Assembly (NCBI GenBank): GCA_022825505.1
Contig: JAJDWR010000012.1
Span: 1-64,000 of the forward strand
DNA: 64,000 bases
Source: Gammaproteobacteria bacterium
Lineage (GTDB): Bacteria; Pseudomonadota; Gammaproteobacteria; Steroidobacterales; Rariloculaceae
Direction: 5' to 3'
Of this stretch, positions 50,201 through 61,137 are shown piece by piece. Under the pieces are notes generated by a model. The model was not told where the DNA came from. It saw nothing but the letters and a program-made list of their open reading frames with translations, and searched no databases. The position numbers and the translations under genes were made by a program. Numbering within the stretch: position 1 is the first letter of the stretch; each line of letters starts with the position of its first letter.

Positions 50201-52507
50201 ATGTCAACCGCAATCTGGATCGCAACTTTATTTCCGGCCCTGCTGGTCCTCGCTGTACTCAACATCCGGCCCGTGCGCCGGCGCCTCCTGTCACGCAGGC
50301 TGTTAAAGTGGTTCCGCTCGGTGCTGCCGCCGATTTCCGAAACCGAGAGTGCCGCGATCGAGGCGGGATCGGTCTGGTGGGACCGGGAGCTGTTCACCGG
50401 CCGGCCCGACTGGCAGCGGCTGCTGGACAGCCCGCCCGCCCGCCTGACCGACGAGGAGCAGGCGTTCATCGACGGACCGCTGAAGGAGCTGTGCGCGATG
50501 CTCGACGGCTGGCAGATCAACCGCCGCATCGACGATCTGCCTGAAACTGTCTGGCAGTTCCTGAAGGAGCGGCGGTTCTTCGGCATGATCATCCCGAAGC
50601 GGTACGGCGGCCTCGAGTTCTCTCCGCGCGCGCAGTCCGAGGTCGTAATGACGATCGCCACGCGCAGCGTGGCCGCCGCGGTGACCGTCATGGTTCCGAA
50701 TTCGCTCGGTCCGGGCGAACTGCTCCTCCATTACGGCACCGACGCGCAGCGGGACCGCTACCTGCCCCGGCTCGCGCGCGGTGAAGACATTCCGGCGTTC
50801 GCCCTGACCAGCACTTGGGCCGGCTCGGATGCGGCGTCCATGATCGACCAGGGCATCGTGGCCTACGGGGAGCACGAGGGGTGCAGGGTACTGGGACTCA
50901 GGCTCACCTGGAAGAAGCGCTACATCACGCTGGCGCCGGTGTGCACTGTGCTGGGGTTGGCTTTCAAGGCAAGGGATCCGGACGGTCTTTTGGGCGGGCG
51001 CGAGGAGCTTGGCATCACCTGCGCGCTGATCCCGACGGACCTGCCCGGTGTGGAAATCGGTGATCGCCACTATCCCGGCCTGTCCTTCCAGAACGGCCCG
51101 ACCCGCGGCAGGGATGTGTTCATTCCGATGGACTGCGTGGTGGGCGGACAGGAATACCTCGGGCAAGGCTGGCGAATGCTCATGGACTGCCTCGCCGTCG
51201 GGCGCGCCATCTCGCTGCCGGCGCTCGGCGCGGCCGCCGGCAAGCTCTGCTGCCACACGACCGGCGCGTACGCGCGCGTGCGCCGCCAGTTCAGGGTGCC
51301 GATCGGTCGTTTCGAAGGCGTCCAGGAGGCGCTGGCGAGGATCGCGGGGGAAACCTATCGAATGAACGCCGCGCGAATCGTAACCGCGGCTGCGCTCAAC
51401 CGGGGCGAGAAGCCCTCGATACTCTCGGCGATACTCAAGTATCACAACACCGAAGGGATGCGCCGCGTCGTCGCCGATGCCATGGACATCCATGGCGGGC
51501 GGGCCGTTTGCGACGGTCCCGCCAACTACCTGCGATCGCTTTACGACGCTGTCCCGTTCGCCATTACGGTCGAAGGCGCGAACATCCTGACCCGCAGCCT
51601 GATCATCTTCGGCCAGGGCGCGATTCGCTGTCATCCGTACGTTCTGACGGAACTGCGGGCGGCAGCGAATCCGGACGAGGCCGAAGGGCTGCGAGAGTTC
51701 GACGCGGCTTTCTTCGCGCATCTGCGTCACACGCTCGGCAACGCCGTGCGCGCGTTCGTTCTCGGGGCAACCCGGGCGCGGCTCCTGAGCGTGCCGGAGT
51801 GCGGATTGCCGCCGCGCTACCTCCGGCAACTGAGCCGTTTCAGCGCCGCCTTCGCTCTCGTCAGCGATGTCGCGATGCTGGTACTCGCGGGCGGTCTGAA
51901 GCGGCGGGAGTCGCTGTCCGCGCGGCTCGGGGATGTCTTGAGCCACCTTTACCTCGGTTCCGCCGTGGTCAAGCAACATCTGGACAATGGTGCGCCGGGC
52001 GCGGACCGCGCCGTGGTCGAGTGGGCCCTGCAGGATTCGCTCGCAAGGCTTGAGCAGCAGCTCGCCGGATTCTTCGACAACTTTCCCAACTCAATTGCCG
52101 GCCGGCTGCTCAAGCGGCTCGTGATGCCGTTCGGACGCGTGCAATCGAGACCCGGCGATGCGCTGGGCCGTCAGGTGGCCGATACACTGCTCGAACCCTC
52201 GGCGACACGGAACCGGTTGACCGAGGGCGTCTACGTTGCCGGAAGTGAGCACGATCTCATCGGCGTTCTTGATCTCGCGCTCGAGGCTGTCGTCGTGTCC
52301 GATACCGCCGAAGCCAAGATCCGCAAGGCGTATGGAAGGGACGTCAATGCCGGAAACCTCGAGAAATATCTCAACCGCGGCGTTGCTGACGGCGTCATCG
52401 GCGAGACCGAGGCGGCCGACGTGCGCAACTCGATGTCGATCACCAGAAAGGTCCTGGCCGTCGATAGCCGGATCGGTTCCGCACCTCGGCCTCATTCCAC
52501 AGATTGA
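50201..52507 (+). CDS. fadE: Acyl-CoA dehydrogenase FadE (DUF1974 type)
   Basis: 768-residue membrane-associated acyl-CoA dehydrogenase, similar in length to E. coli FadE. It has an N-terminal transmembrane segment (IWIATLFPALLVLAVL), the dehydrogenase core with FALTSTWAGSDAASM, the catalytic Glu in ITVEGANILTRSLIIFGQGA, and a C-terminal DUF1974 domain (about residues 480-750). It catalyses the first step of fatty-acid beta-oxidation. Its 3' end overlaps the convergent DoxX-like gene by 68 bp. Confidence 0.93.
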   Translation: MSTAIWIATLFPALLVLAVLNIRPVRRRLLSRRLLKWFRSVLPPISETESAAIEAGSVWWDRELFTGRPDWQRLLDSPPARLTDEEQAFIDGPLKELCAMLDGWQINRRIDDLPETVWQFLKERRFFGMIIPKRYGGLEFSPRAQSEVVMTIATRSVAAAVTVMVPNSLGPGELLLHYGTDAQRDRYLPRLARGEDIPAFALTSTWAGSDAASMIDQGIVAYGEHEGCRVLGLRLTWKKRYITLAPVCTVLGLAFKARDPDGLLGGREELGITCALIPTDLPGVEIGDRHYPGLSFQNGPTRGRDVFIPMDCVVGGQEYLGQGWRMLMDCLAVGRAISLPALGAAAGKLCCHTTGAYARVRRQFRVPIGRFEGVQEALARIAGETYRMNAARIVTAAALNRGEKPSILSAILKYHNTEGMRRVVADAMDIHGGRAVCDGPANYLRSLYDAVPFAITVEGANILTRSLIIFGQGAIRCHPYVLTELRAAANPDEAEGLREFDAAFFAHLRHTLGNAVRAFVLGATRARLLSVPECGLPPRYLRQLSRFSAAFALVSDVAMLVLAGGLKRRESLSARLGDVLSHLYLGSAVVKQHLDNGAPGADRAVVEWALQDSLARLEQQLAGFFDNFPNSIAGRLLKRLVMPFGRVQSRPGDALGRQVADTLLEPSATRNRLTEGVYVAGSEHDLIGVLDLALEAVVVSDTAEAKIRKAYGRDVNAGNLEKYLNRGVADGVIGETEAADVRNSMSITRKVLAVDSRIGSAPRPHSTD

Positions 52508-52892
52508 CAAGCCTTCTCGTGGCTCTGCCGCGAACCCTTTCGCTGTAGATGCAGGACACGGGCACGAAGATCAGGGCCAGGTGGGCATGGACGGGGAATA
52601 GCTGGCCGACATTGATGTAGCCCGATGTGGCCAGAACGACGTTGAAGAAATAGGCCGCGTAGACCCATTCCTTCAGATCGCTGTAGCGATTCGCCGCGAT
52701 CGCAATCACGGCAATCAGCTTGAGCCAGGCCAGCGGGTAGACGATATAGGCCGGGAAGCCCGGCATCTCGAACCAGGCCGTCGCGAATTCATTGCGGACG
52801 TGATACATCACGAACGACCACATCATCGCCAGCAGGACATACCCGGTGGAGATCCAATAGATGACCTTGCCGGTTCTGGTTGCGTTCGGCAT
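52440..52892 (-). CDS. DoxX-like membrane protein
   Basis: 150-residue four-helix membrane protein: VIYWISTGYVLLAMMWSF, YIVYPLAWLKLIAVIAIAAN and WVYAAYFFNVVLATSGY match the DoxX-like family. Function is unknown. The ATG at 52892 was chosen because it starts just before the family domain. The last 23 or so codons, charged and outside the family domain, lie on DNA antisense to the end of fadE. Confidence 0.75.
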   Translation of the reverse strand: MPNATRTGKVIYWISTGYVLLAMMWSFVMYHVRNEFATAWFEMPGFPAYIVYPLAWLKLIAVIAIAANRYSDLKEWVYAAYFFNVVLATSGYINVGQLFPVHAHLALIFVPVSCIYSERVRGRATRRLVNLWNEAEVRNRSGYRRPGPFW

Positions 52893-53074
52893 TCTTTTAC
52901 CTTCCGATCGATCTTTGGCTGCGCCGCGAAAGTGCCTGACGGGCGAGCTTATCAAGTATGATTGTTGTCGTGGCGCCCGAATCAGCGGATGGATGGCGAA
53001 AGACTTGGCAGCTACCGGCATTTTCAAAAAAGCGTGGTAAAGACTCCAGGGACTTGAAATTCCGGGGAAAAATC

Positions 53075-54085
53075 ATGGCTGAACTGAACCGCCTGGCAAT
53101 CCTGGCGATCACGCTGGCACCGCTGCCGCTGGCTGCCCATCACAGTTTTGTCGCCTTCGACCTGGAAAAGGAGGCTTTCGTTCGGGGAACGGTGGCCGAG
53201 TACCAGTTCCGCAACCCGCATACCTACATTTTTGTCGATGTCCTCATGGAGGGCGGCGAATCCGAGCGCTGGCGAATCGAGGGCGAGACCCGCAACGATC
53301 TTTTCCGCAACGGCTGGCGCGACGACTCGCTGCAGCCGGGCGATGCCGTGAACGTTCGCGTGCAGCCCGCGAGGGACCCGGCCCGTCGCTACGCCCGCCT
53401 CCTTGCCCTTGAGAAAATCGACGGGACGGTCCTCGCGATACCGAACGAAGAGGACGAGCAGGGTAGGGTGGTTACCGTGCCTGCCGAGAGCCTGGAGGGC
53501 GTCTGGCTGCCCGTTCAGTCGTTTTTCGAGTTCGGCGCCAAGGTTGCGCCCCTCGTCAATGAGAAGGCCGGGGCGGCCGGCGCGCAGCAGTCCGGCCTGC
53601 CCCGGCGCGCGCTGTGCATCGACATGGCGATTCCGCAGCGACTCGGGCGCGCCCACGTTTACGAGATCGAGTTCGTCTCCGGCGACCTGATCCTGATCCA
53701 CGGCGAAGACGATGCCGAGCCCCGGATGATCCACATGGACGGCCGCCGGCACCCCGAGTCGATCCCTGCAGACGAGAAGACCTGGACCGGCCATTCCATC
53801 GGCCATTGGGACGGCGAGACGCTGGTAATCGATACACGCCACTTCAGGGATCACCCCGACGGCAATACCGCCGGTCCCTCCGGCAGTGAGAAGCACCTGG
53901 TGGAGCGGTATACCCTGAGCGAGTACGGAACCCGCATCGTCATCGATTTCACGCTGGAAGACCCGGAATACCTGACCGCCGCTGTTTCACATACCTACGA
54001 GTGGCAGCACTCGCCGCACATCACGCGGCTGCCGCATAGCTGCGATCCGGAGTCCGCTCTGGGTTACCTCGCGGAGGACGAATAG
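53075..54085 (+). CDS. DUF6152 family exported protein
   Basis: 336 residues with a short signal peptide ending LPLAAHH. The N-terminal 110 residues are a DUF6152 domain (HHSFVAFDLEKEAFVRGTV, FRNPHTYIFVDV); the C-terminal half holds HGEDDAEPRMIHMDGRRHP and WDGETLVIDTRHF, a module often found in multi-domain versions. It probably functions in the periplasm; the role is unknown. Confidence 0.78.
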   Translation: MAELNRLAILAITLAPLPLAAHHSFVAFDLEKEAFVRGTVAEYQFRNPHTYIFVDVLMEGGESERWRIEGETRNDLFRNGWRDDSLQPGDAVNVRVQPARDPARRYARLLALEKIDGTVLAIPNEEDEQGRVVTVPAESLEGVWLPVQSFFEFGAKVAPLVNEKAGAAGAQQSGLPRRALCIDMAIPQRLGRAHVYEIEFVSGDLILIHGEDDAEPRMIHMDGRRHPESIPADEKTWTGHSIGHWDGETLVIDTRHFRDHPDGNTAGPSGSEKHLVERYTLSEYGTRIVIDFTLEDPEYLTAAVSHTYEWQHSPHITRLPHSCDPESALGYLAEDE

Positions 54086-54114
54086 CTGGAATGTGCCCGG
54101 GAACCGTGGCCTCG

Positions 54115-54876
54115 TTACTGTGCGGGGTCCTGCCTGAAGAACGCGGCAAGCTGCCCGTAGAGGTGGGGATATTCGGCGCGGAATGCCTCCGGTACGTCGA
54201 AGAACATCTCCGCGCACACGGCGAAAAATTCCGCCGGTTCCTCGGCCGCGTAGGGGTCGAGCCAGGGTTCCTCGCCGCGGTCGAGACGCCGGATGAGATC
54301 GTCGTAGGCGGCCTGGAAGGCATCGGCCCACTCATCGGCCCGCATGCCGCGGTTCAGCGGCGGACATCCGTTCATGTCGCCGTCCAGCAGGTCCAGCTTG
54401 TGGGCGCATTCGTGTGCGACCACGTCGTAACCGTCGCCGCGTCCGCTGGCGTCCACGTCCTGCCAGGCCAGGATCACGGGTCCCTGATACCACGCTTCAC
54501 CGCTCAGGATCTCGTCCCGCGTGTGCACGACGCCCGCCTCGTCGACGCTCTCCCGGTCCCGGACCAGGAATTCCTCCGGATACACGATCACGGAGAGGAA
54601 ATTGTCGTAGCAATCGAGCCCGAGACCCAGAATGGGCCGGCACGCCAGCGCCGCGATGCGCAGGCGCATCGCGGCGTCGAGTTCCAGTCCCCCGGCCGGT
54701 TCCAGGCTCTTCTCGTGGAGAAACAGCAACGCCAGGGAGCGCAGCCGCTGAAGCTCCGCCGCACCGAGCCGCGACAGCGCGGGAATGCCGGCGACGGTCT
54801 GCTGCCAGAGCGCGTCGGGAATATCGCGGCGCGCCAACACTCGGCGCCGCCGCCAGCCTCTGAACAATCCGAACAT
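54115..54876 (-). CDS. mtfA: Zinc-dependent peptidase MtfA
   Basis: 253-residue gluzincin-like peptidase. The metal motif HECAHKLDLLDG is flanked by AEEPAEFFAVCAEMFFD, which supplies the third ligand. MtfA binds the Mlc repressor in enterobacteria and is a general aminopeptidase-like enzyme in others. The ATG at 54876 gives the conserved FGLFRGWRRRR N-terminus; an earlier ATG at 54897 adds seven residues. Confidence 0.9.
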   Translation of the reverse strand: MFGLFRGWRRRRVLARRDIPDALWQQTVAGIPALSRLGAAELQRLRSLALLFLHEKSLEPAGGLELDAAMRLRIAALACRPILGLGLDCYDNFLSVIVYPEEFLVRDRESVDEAGVVHTRDEILSGEAWYQGPVILAWQDVDASGRGDGYDVVAHECAHKLDLLDGDMNGCPPLNRGMRADEWADAFQAAYDDLIRRLDRGEEPWLDPYAAEEPAEFFAVCAEMFFDVPEAFRAEYPHLYGQLAAFFRQDPAQ

Positions 54877-55044
54877 GTGCGGATCATAGCCAATCAATGC
54901 GCGGGGTGGTTGCGCGGAGAGCGTCTCCGCGGTTCACGTTCGGCACGGCCATCGACCGGGCATACCGGGCTGCAGGAGAACGGTTTGCCTGACGGGCCGG
55001 CGCTGTCGCTCAAGCCGTGTCGGCTATAATGGCGCCGGTTTGCG

Positions 55045-55129
<85 letters not shown>

Positions 55130-55184
55130 GGCGCCGCCCCGAATCGACCGCCAGGAATCGCATGCGGCTCGAGCTTGAGGAACA

Positions 55185-56495
55185 GTGACGACGACACAGA
55201 CAGATACGCTGGATGTCTCCGTAAGGGGACGCAAGGGCCTGGAACGGCAGATGACCGTTCGTGTGCCCGCGGACGAGATCGAGCGCGAGGTCGCCACGCG
55301 GCTGAAGAAAGTCGGCCGCACCGCGCGGCTCAAGGGGTTTCGCCCCGGCAAGGTGCCGCTGAAGATCGTTCGTCAGCGCTACGGCGGCCAGATTCGAAAT
55401 GAGGTCGTATCGGATGTGATACGAAACAGTTACGCCCGGGCGGTTCGCCAGGAGGAGCTCAATCCTGCCGGCGGTCCCGAGATCGAGCCCATCTCCACCG
55501 GTGGCGACGATCATTTCAGTTACCGGGCTACCTTTGAGGTCTTCCCGGAGATCGAGCTGAAGCCGGCCGGGTCCCTGACGGTGGAAATACCCAGGGTGGA
55601 AGTGGTCGAGTCCGACGTGGATGAGATGCTTGAGATGATCAGGGAACAGCGCGCCGAATGGATTGCCGTCGATCGCAAGTCGGCAGAAGGCGACAGGGTC
55701 GTCGTCGATTTCAGCGGTACGATCGGCGGCGAACCCTTTGAGGGCGGGGAGGGCAGGGAGGTCCCCGTCGTCGTCGGTAGCGGCCAGGTGGTGGATGGCT
55801 TCGACAAGGCGCTGAAGAAAGTCAAGACGGGTCAGGAAAAGAAGGCGAAGGTTAAATTTCCCAAGTCCTATCCGGTCTCCGATCTGGCCGGAAAACGGGC
55901 CGTATTCGAGATCAGTGTGCATCGTGTCGAGGAAAAGCATCTTCCAGAAGTCGATGACGAATTCCTTCAGGCCATGGCCATCGAGGAAGGGGGCGTCGAT
56001 GCGCTGCGGGCCGAGTTGCGAAGCAACATGGAACGGGAAATGAACGAGCGGCTGAGGGCCGCTTCAAGGGCAGCGGCATTCGAGGCGCTTCTGAAGCTCA
56101 ACAAGATCGATGTGCCTTCGGTGCTGGTACAGGAGGAGACGTCCGGCATGCAGGAGGAGGCCATGCGCCGGATGGGCATCGACGATGTGGAGAAGGCGCC
56201 GCCTGCGTCCGGTTTCGAAGCCTCGGCCCGTCGCCGCGTAGCGCTGGGGCTGCTGGTGCGGGAGATGATCAGCGCACACGAGATCGAGTTGGACCGTGCC
56301 CGGGTGAACGAACGCATCAAGGAGTTGTCGGCGCCCTACGAGGACGCACAGCGGGTCGCGCAGGCTTACAGGAGCAGTCCCGAACTCATGTCGCAGGTGG
56401 AATCGGGCGTGCTGAAAGATCAGGTCGCCGATTTCATTATCGAGCATGGCAAGACGCGCAAGAAACGCATTGGCTTCAAGGAGTTCATGGCGTAA
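55185..56495 (+). CDS. tig: Trigger factor
   Basis: 436-residue ribosome-associated chaperone and peptidyl-prolyl isomerase. The ribosome-binding signature GFRPGKVP is in the N-terminal domain, the FKBP-like domain covers about residues 160-245 (GDRVVVDFSGTIGGEPFEGG), and the rest is the helical chaperone domain. The GTG start at 55185 has GAGG upstream. It is the first gene of the tig-clpP-clpX-lon proteostasis cluster. Confidence 0.95.
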   Translation: MTTTQTDTLDVSVRGRKGLERQMTVRVPADEIEREVATRLKKVGRTARLKGFRPGKVPLKIVRQRYGGQIRNEVVSDVIRNSYARAVRQEELNPAGGPEIEPISTGGDDHFSYRATFEVFPEIELKPAGSLTVEIPRVEVVESDVDEMLEMIREQRAEWIAVDRKSAEGDRVVVDFSGTIGGEPFEGGEGREVPVVVGSGQVVDGFDKALKKVKTGQEKKAKVKFPKSYPVSDLAGKRAVFEISVHRVEEKHLPEVDDEFLQAMAIEEGGVDALRAELRSNMEREMNERLRAASRAAAFEALLKLNKIDVPSVLVQEETSGMQEEAMRRMGIDDVEKAPPASGFEASARRRVALGLLVREMISAHEIELDRARVNERIKELSAPYEDAQRVAQAYRSSPELMSQVESGVLKDQVADFIIEHGKTRKKRIGFKEFMA

Positions 56496-56550
56496 CGGCC
56501 CGAGAGACGAATGAGCGCGGAAAACATTCAATTTGGCCGAGGAGATTCCG

Positions 56551-57165
56551 GTGAGCACTAAGGGCCTCAATCTGGTTCCGATGGTGGTGGAGCAGACCGC
56601 CCGGGGAGAACGCGCCTACGACATCTACTCGAGGCTGCTGAAGGACCGGGTCATATTTATCGTCGGTGGAATCGACGATAACGTGGCGAATGTGGTGGTC
56701 GCCCAGATGCTCTTCCTGGAGTCGGAAAATCCCGACAAGGATATCCACCTCTATATCAACTCGCCGGGCGGGATCATCACCGCGGGCCTGTCGATCTACG
56801 ACACGATGCAGTTCATCAAGCCGGATGTAAGCACCATGTGCGTCGGTCAGGCCGCGAGCATGGGCGCACTGCTCCTGGCCGGCGGCGAGCCGGGCAAGCG
56901 CTTTTGCCTGCCGCATTCGCGGATCATGATCCATCAGCCCAGCGGCGGATTTCAGGGTCAGGCATCGGATATCGACATCCACGCCAGGGAAGTCCTGAAC
57001 CTGCGGGAGAAACTGAATGCAATACTGGCGAAACACACGGGCCAGAAAATCGGGAAAATCGCGGCGGACAGCGACAGGGATCACTTCATGGACGGAAGCG
57101 CCGCCGTCGAATATGGTTTGATCGACAAGGTTCTGGAACAGCGAACTTCGGACGATTCCGTGTAG
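56551..57165 (+). CDS. clpP: ATP-dependent Clp protease proteolytic subunit
   Basis: 204-residue serine protease that forms the ClpXP/ClpAP chamber. The catalytic Ser and His are in [14 protein letters not shown] and [11 protein letters not shown], with the Asp downstream in the DRDHFMD region. GTG at 56551 preceded by GGAG gives the normal N-terminus (LVPMVVEQT); a TTG six codons upstream is possible but lacks a site. Confidence 0.96.
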   Translation: MSTKGLNLVPMVVEQTARGERAYDIYSRLLKDRVIFIVGGIDDNVANVVVAQMLFLESENPDKDIHLYINSPGGIITAGLSIYDTMQFIKPDVSTMCVGQAASMGALLLAGGEPGKRFCLPHSRIMIHQPSGGFQGQASDIDIHAREVLNLREKLNAILAKHTGQKIGKIAADSDRDHFMDGSAAVEYGLIDKVLEQRTSDDSV

Positions 57166-57216
57166 GCTACTGTTGCGGCAGAGGCGGAGCGTGCGGCTGA
57201 AGGTCCGTGGGCGTGC

Positions 57217-57246
57217 TTGGCAGACGCTTCGCGGGGATGCTATAAC
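57217..57246 (+). promoter_or_regulatory. Sigma-70-like promoter for clpX
   Basis: TTGGCA (57217-57222), 18-bp spacer and TATAAC (57241-57246), 38 bp before the clpX start. It would allow clpX to be expressed apart from tig-clpP. Confidence 0.55.
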
Positions 57247-57284
57247 GCTAGAAACTTTTTGTATGACCGGACAAGGTATGCCTG

Positions 57285-58568
57285 ATGAGTGAAGGTTCCC
57301 GCGGCAAGGGCGACAGCGGCAAGCTGCTCTATTGCTCGTTTTGCGGCAAGAGCCAGCATGAGGTGCGCAAACTCATCGCGGGACCTTCCGTGTTCATCTG
57401 CGACGAATGCGTTGAACTGTGCAACGACATCATTCGCGAGGAACTGGATGACCGTACCGATCGCGGTCAGGCGAAATTGCCGATACCCGAGCAGATCAAG
57501 GCCGTTCTCGACGAATACGTCATCGGCCAGCAGTACGCGAAGAAGGTTCTCTCGGTTGCGGTTTACAACCATTACAAGCGTCTCGACCTGCGTGTCTCCG
57601 ATAACAGGAACCGGGATGCCGTCGAACTGGCGAAGAGCAATATTCTCCTGATCGGCCCCACCGGCTGCGGCAAGACGCTGCTCGCGGAGACTCTGGCGCG
57701 TATTCTCAATGTGCCGTTCACCATTGCCGACGCAACGAGCCTTACCGAAGCGGGATATGTGGGCGAAGATGTCGAGAACATCATCCAGAAGCTCTTGCAG
57801 AAGTGCGATTACGATGTCGAGAGCGCGCAGACCGGTATCGTCTACATCGACGAGATCGACAAGATATCGAGAAAGTCGGACAACCCGTCCATTACGCGGG
57901 ATGTATCCGGCGAGGGCGTCCAGCAGGCGCTGCTGAAACTCATCGAAGGCACCAACGCCTCGGTCCCGCCCCAGGGCGGGCGCAAGCATCCGCAGCAGGA
58001 ATTCCTGCAGGTCGATACCTCCAACATCCTGTTCATCTGCGGCGGTGCGTTCTCGGAGCTGGACAAGATCATCAGGAACCGTTCCCAGAGCAGCGGAATC
58101 GGATTCGCCGCCGACGTCAAGAGCCCCGACGGCAACGACGATCTCGGCGAACTGCTCCAGGACGTGGAACCGGAAGATCTCGTCAAGTACGGGTTGATCC
58201 CTGAATTCGTCGGCAGGTTGCCCGTGGTGGCGACGCTGGAGGAACTCGATGAGGACGCCCTGGTGGAAATCCTCGTCGAGCCGAAGAACGCACTCTCCAG
58301 GCAGTACCAGAAGCTGTTCGAAATGGAAGACGTGAAGCTTGAGTTCAGGGACGATGCGCTCCGGGCGGTGGCGCAGCGGGCCATGCTCCGCAAGACCGGC
58401 GCCAGGGGGCTGCGCACGATTCTGGAGAACGTGCTGCTCGACACCATGTACGACCTGCCGTCAATGAAGAGCGCAGTGAAGGTGGTCGTGGATGAGGCCG
58501 CAGTCACCGGCGAAAACAAGCCGTACGTGATCTACCAGTCCAAGGAATCCGCTGCGGTCGGCGACTGA
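57285..58568 (+). CDS. clpX: ATP-dependent Clp protease ATPase subunit
   Basis: 427-residue AAA+ unfoldase. The N-terminal zinc finger has CSFC and CDEC pairs, Walker A is GPTGCGKT, Walker [10 protein letters not shown], and sensor-2 lies near [10 protein letters not shown]. Length and order after clpP are standard. Confidence 0.97.
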   Translation: MSEGSRGKGDSGKLLYCSFCGKSQHEVRKLIAGPSVFICDECVELCNDIIREELDDRTDRGQAKLPIPEQIKAVLDEYVIGQQYAKKVLSVAVYNHYKRLDLRVSDNRNRDAVELAKSNILLIGPTGCGKTLLAETLARILNVPFTIADATSLTEAGYVGEDVENIIQKLLQKCDYDVESAQTGIVYIDEIDKISRKSDNPSITRDVSGEGVQQALLKLIEGTNASVPPQGGRKHPQQEFLQVDTSNILFICGGAFSELDKIIRNRSQSSGIGFAADVKSPDGNDDLGELLQDVEPEDLVKYGLIPEFVGRLPVVATLEELDEDALVEILVEPKNALSRQYQKLFEMEDVKLEFRDDALRAVAQRAMLRKTGARGLRTILENVLLDTMYDLPSMKSAVKVVVDEAAVTGENKPYVIYQSKESAAVGD

Positions 58569-58640
58569 CGTACCCCGCCGCGCCGCAGGGGGTGGCTGCT
58601 CCGCCGGCGGACACTCGTTTGTCGAATGGGCTGAACCGGG

Positions 58641-58670
58641 CTTGAGTATTGTTGGTCCGATCCCCAATAT
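58641..58670 (+). promoter_or_regulatory. Heat-shock (sigma-32) promoter of lon
   Basis: CTTGAGT (58641-58647), 14-bp spacer, then CCCCAATAT (58662-58670), close to the sigma-32 consensus (CTTGAAA, CCCCATNT). It lies 40 bp before the lon start. Confidence 0.7.
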
Positions 58671-58710
58671 AGGTACGCATGGGGGAAATCCCCGATTCAA
58701 GGAGCGTGAC

Positions 58711-61137
58711 TTGGACGACATCACCGGTACGAGACAGCCGCAAATCGAGCGGTTGCCGGTTCTTCCCCTGCGCGATGTGGTCGTATACCCGCAGATGGTG
58801 ATCCCGCTGTTCGTCGGGCGGGACAAGTCCGTCGTTGCCATGGATCTGGCCATGGCGGCGGACAAGGAAATACTGCTGGTCGCGCAGACCCAGGCCGACG
58901 TTGACGATCCCGGCAAGGAAGATCTGTACGAGATCGGCACCATGGCGACCATCCTGCAGCTCCTGAAGCTGCCGGACGGAACCGTAAAGGTGCTGGTCGA
59001 GGGGGGACGGCGCGCACGCCTCCTGCAACTTGAAATCGACGACTGTTTCTCCGCCGCCTTCGAAGTGCTCGACGAGGACAGTGTCTACGATGAGAAGGAA
59101 ATGGACATGCTGTCACGTTCCGTCATTTCGCGATTCGAGCAGTACGTCAAGCTCAACAAGAAGATTCCACCGGAAGTCCTGACCACCCTGGCGGGCATCG
59201 ACCAGCCCGGTCGATTGGCGGATACCGTCGCCGCGCACATGGCGCTCAAGCTGGGCGACAGGCAGAAGATTCTGGAAATCCACGACGCGAAGGCACGGTT
59301 GGAACATGTGCACAGCCTGATCGAAGGGGAGATCGACCTGTTGCGCATCGAAAAGCGCATCCGCGGCCGCGTCAAGCAGCAGATGGAGAAAAGCCAGCGC
59401 GAGTACTACCTGAATGAGCAGATGAAGGCCATTCAGAAGGAATTGGGCGAAATCGAGGATGCTCCCAACGAACTCGGCGAACTGGAGAAGAAGATCTCCG
59501 ATGCCGGCATGAGCAAGGAGGGGAAGGAGAAGGCCACGTCAGAACTCAAGAAGCTGAAACTGATGTCGCCCATGTCCGCCGAAGCCACCGTCGTGCGCAA
59601 TTACATCGATTGGCTCGTCAAGGTCCCCTGGAAAAAGCGCACCAGGGTGACGCGCGATCTCGAAAAGGCGGAGAAGGTGCTGGAAGAAGACCACTACGGT
59701 CTGCACAAGGTAAAGGAACGCATCCTGGAATACCTCGCCGTGCAGCAGCGCGTCCGCAAGCTGAAGGGGCCCATTCTTTGCCTGGTCGGTCCGCCCGGAG
59801 TCGGCAAGACTTCGGTTGGCCAGAGCATCGCACGCGCCACCAACCGCAAGTTTGTCCGCATGTCCCTGGGAGGCGTGCGTGACGAGGCGGAGATTCGCGG
59901 CCATCGGCGCACGTATATCGGCTCCATGCCCGGCAAGATCGTGCAGAACATGGGCAAGGTGAAGGTCAGAAACCCGCTCTTCCTGCTCGATGAAGTCGAC
60001 AAGATGTCCATGGATTTTCGCGGCGACCCGTCGTCGGCCCTGCTGGAGGTGCTCGACCCGGAGCAGAATTTCACCTTCAACGACCATTATCTGGAAGTGG
60101 ACTTCGATCTGTCGGAGGTCATGTTCGTCTGTACCGCGAACAGCCTGAACATACCGCCGCCGCTGCTTGACCGCATGGAAGTCATTCGTCTGCCCGGCTA
60201 CACGGAGGACGAGAAACTGAATATCGCGAAGCGGTACCTGATTCCCAAGCAGATGAAGAACAACGGCATCGAGAAAAAGGAATTGCGAATTTCCGACTCG
60301 GCCATTCTCGATGCGATTCGCTATTACACCCGGGAGGCGGGGGTACGGAACCTCGAGCGAGAACTCGCCAAGATCTGCCGCAAGGTCGTGAAGAAGCTGT
60401 TGCTGCGGCCGCGCAGCAGTATCGTCCGGGTAAACCACCGCAACGTGGCGAAGTACCTGGGCGTACGGCGCCATACCTATGGCCGGGCCGAAAACAACGA
60501 TCAGATCGGCCAGGTCACCGGGCTTGCATGGACGGAAGTGGGCGGAGAATTGCTGGCCATCGAGTCCGCCATCGTGCCCGGAAAGGGCAAGCTCATCCAC
60601 ACCGGACAGCTGGGCGACGTGATGCGGGAGTCGATCCAGGCGGCGATGACGGTGGTGCGCAGCCGCGCCGACGTGCTGGGAATCGACAACGAGTTTCACC
60701 GCAAAAGCGACGTGCACATTCACGTACCGGAAGGCGCGACGCCCAAGGACGGACCCTCTGCCGGGATCGGCATGTGCGCCGCACTGGTGTCGGCGCTGAC
60801 CGGGATACCTGCGCGGTCCAACGTGGCGATGACCGGTGAGATCACCCTGAGAGGGGAGGTCCTGACGATCGGCGGGCTGAAGGAGAAGTTGCTCGCAGCG
60901 CACCGGGGTGGCGTGGATACGGTTCTGATTCCTCAGGGCAACGTCAAGGACCTGGTTGAGATTCCCAGGAACGTCAAGAACAAACTGGAGATCGTTCCCG
61001 TGAAGTGGATCGATGAGGTGATCGAGCTCTCGCTCAAGTATTCGCCGGCGCCGAATCGGGACGACTCGCCCTCCGCCGAGAAGCGCGAGACGCCTCCTGA
61101 AGACACCAAGAAGAGTGAAGCCATCCTGCCACACTAG
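58711..61137 (+). CDS. lon: ATP-dependent protease Lon
   Basis: 808-residue AAA+ serine protease. The N-terminal substrate domain opens with [20 protein letters not shown], Walker A is GPPGVGKT, and the Ser-Lys dyad is in [11 protein letters not shown] and [13 protein letters not shown]. The TTG at 58711 is proposed as start because AAGGAG lies 7 nt upstream and it gives the usual N-terminus; the longer frame from 58642 would start inside the heat-shock promoter. Confidence 0.95.
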   Translation: MDDITGTRQPQIERLPVLPLRDVVVYPQMVIPLFVGRDKSVVAMDLAMAADKEILLVAQTQADVDDPGKEDLYEIGTMATILQLLKLPDGTVKVLVEGGRRARLLQLEIDDCFSAAFEVLDEDSVYDEKEMDMLSRSVISRFEQYVKLNKKIPPEVLTTLAGIDQPGRLADTVAAHMALKLGDRQKILEIHDAKARLEHVHSLIEGEIDLLRIEKRIRGRVKQQMEKSQREYYLNEQMKAIQKELGEIEDAPNELGELEKKISDAGMSKEGKEKATSELKKLKLMSPMSAEATVVRNYIDWLVKVPWKKRTRVTRDLEKAEKVLEEDHYGLHKVKERILEYLAVQQRVRKLKGPILCLVGPPGVGKTSVGQSIARATNRKFVRMSLGGVRDEAEIRGHRRTYIGSMPGKIVQNMGKVKVRNPLFLLDEVDKMSMDFRGDPSSALLEVLDPEQNFTFNDHYLEVDFDLSEVMFVCTANSLNIPPPLLDRMEVIRLPGYTEDEKLNIAKRYLIPKQMKNNGIEKKELRISDSAILDAIRYYTREAGVRNLERELAKICRKVVKKLLLRPRSSIVRVNHRNVAKYLGVRRHTYGRAENNDQIGQVTGLAWTEVGGELLAIESAIVPGKGKLIHTGQLGDVMRESIQAAMTVVRSRADVLGIDNEFHRKSDVHIHVPEGATPKDGPSAGIGMCAALVSALTGIPARSNVAMTGEITLRGEVLTIGGLKEKLLAAHRGGVDTVLIPQGNVKDLVEIPRNVKNKLEIVPVKWIDEVIELSLKYSPAPNRDDSPSAEKRETPPEDTKKSEAILPH

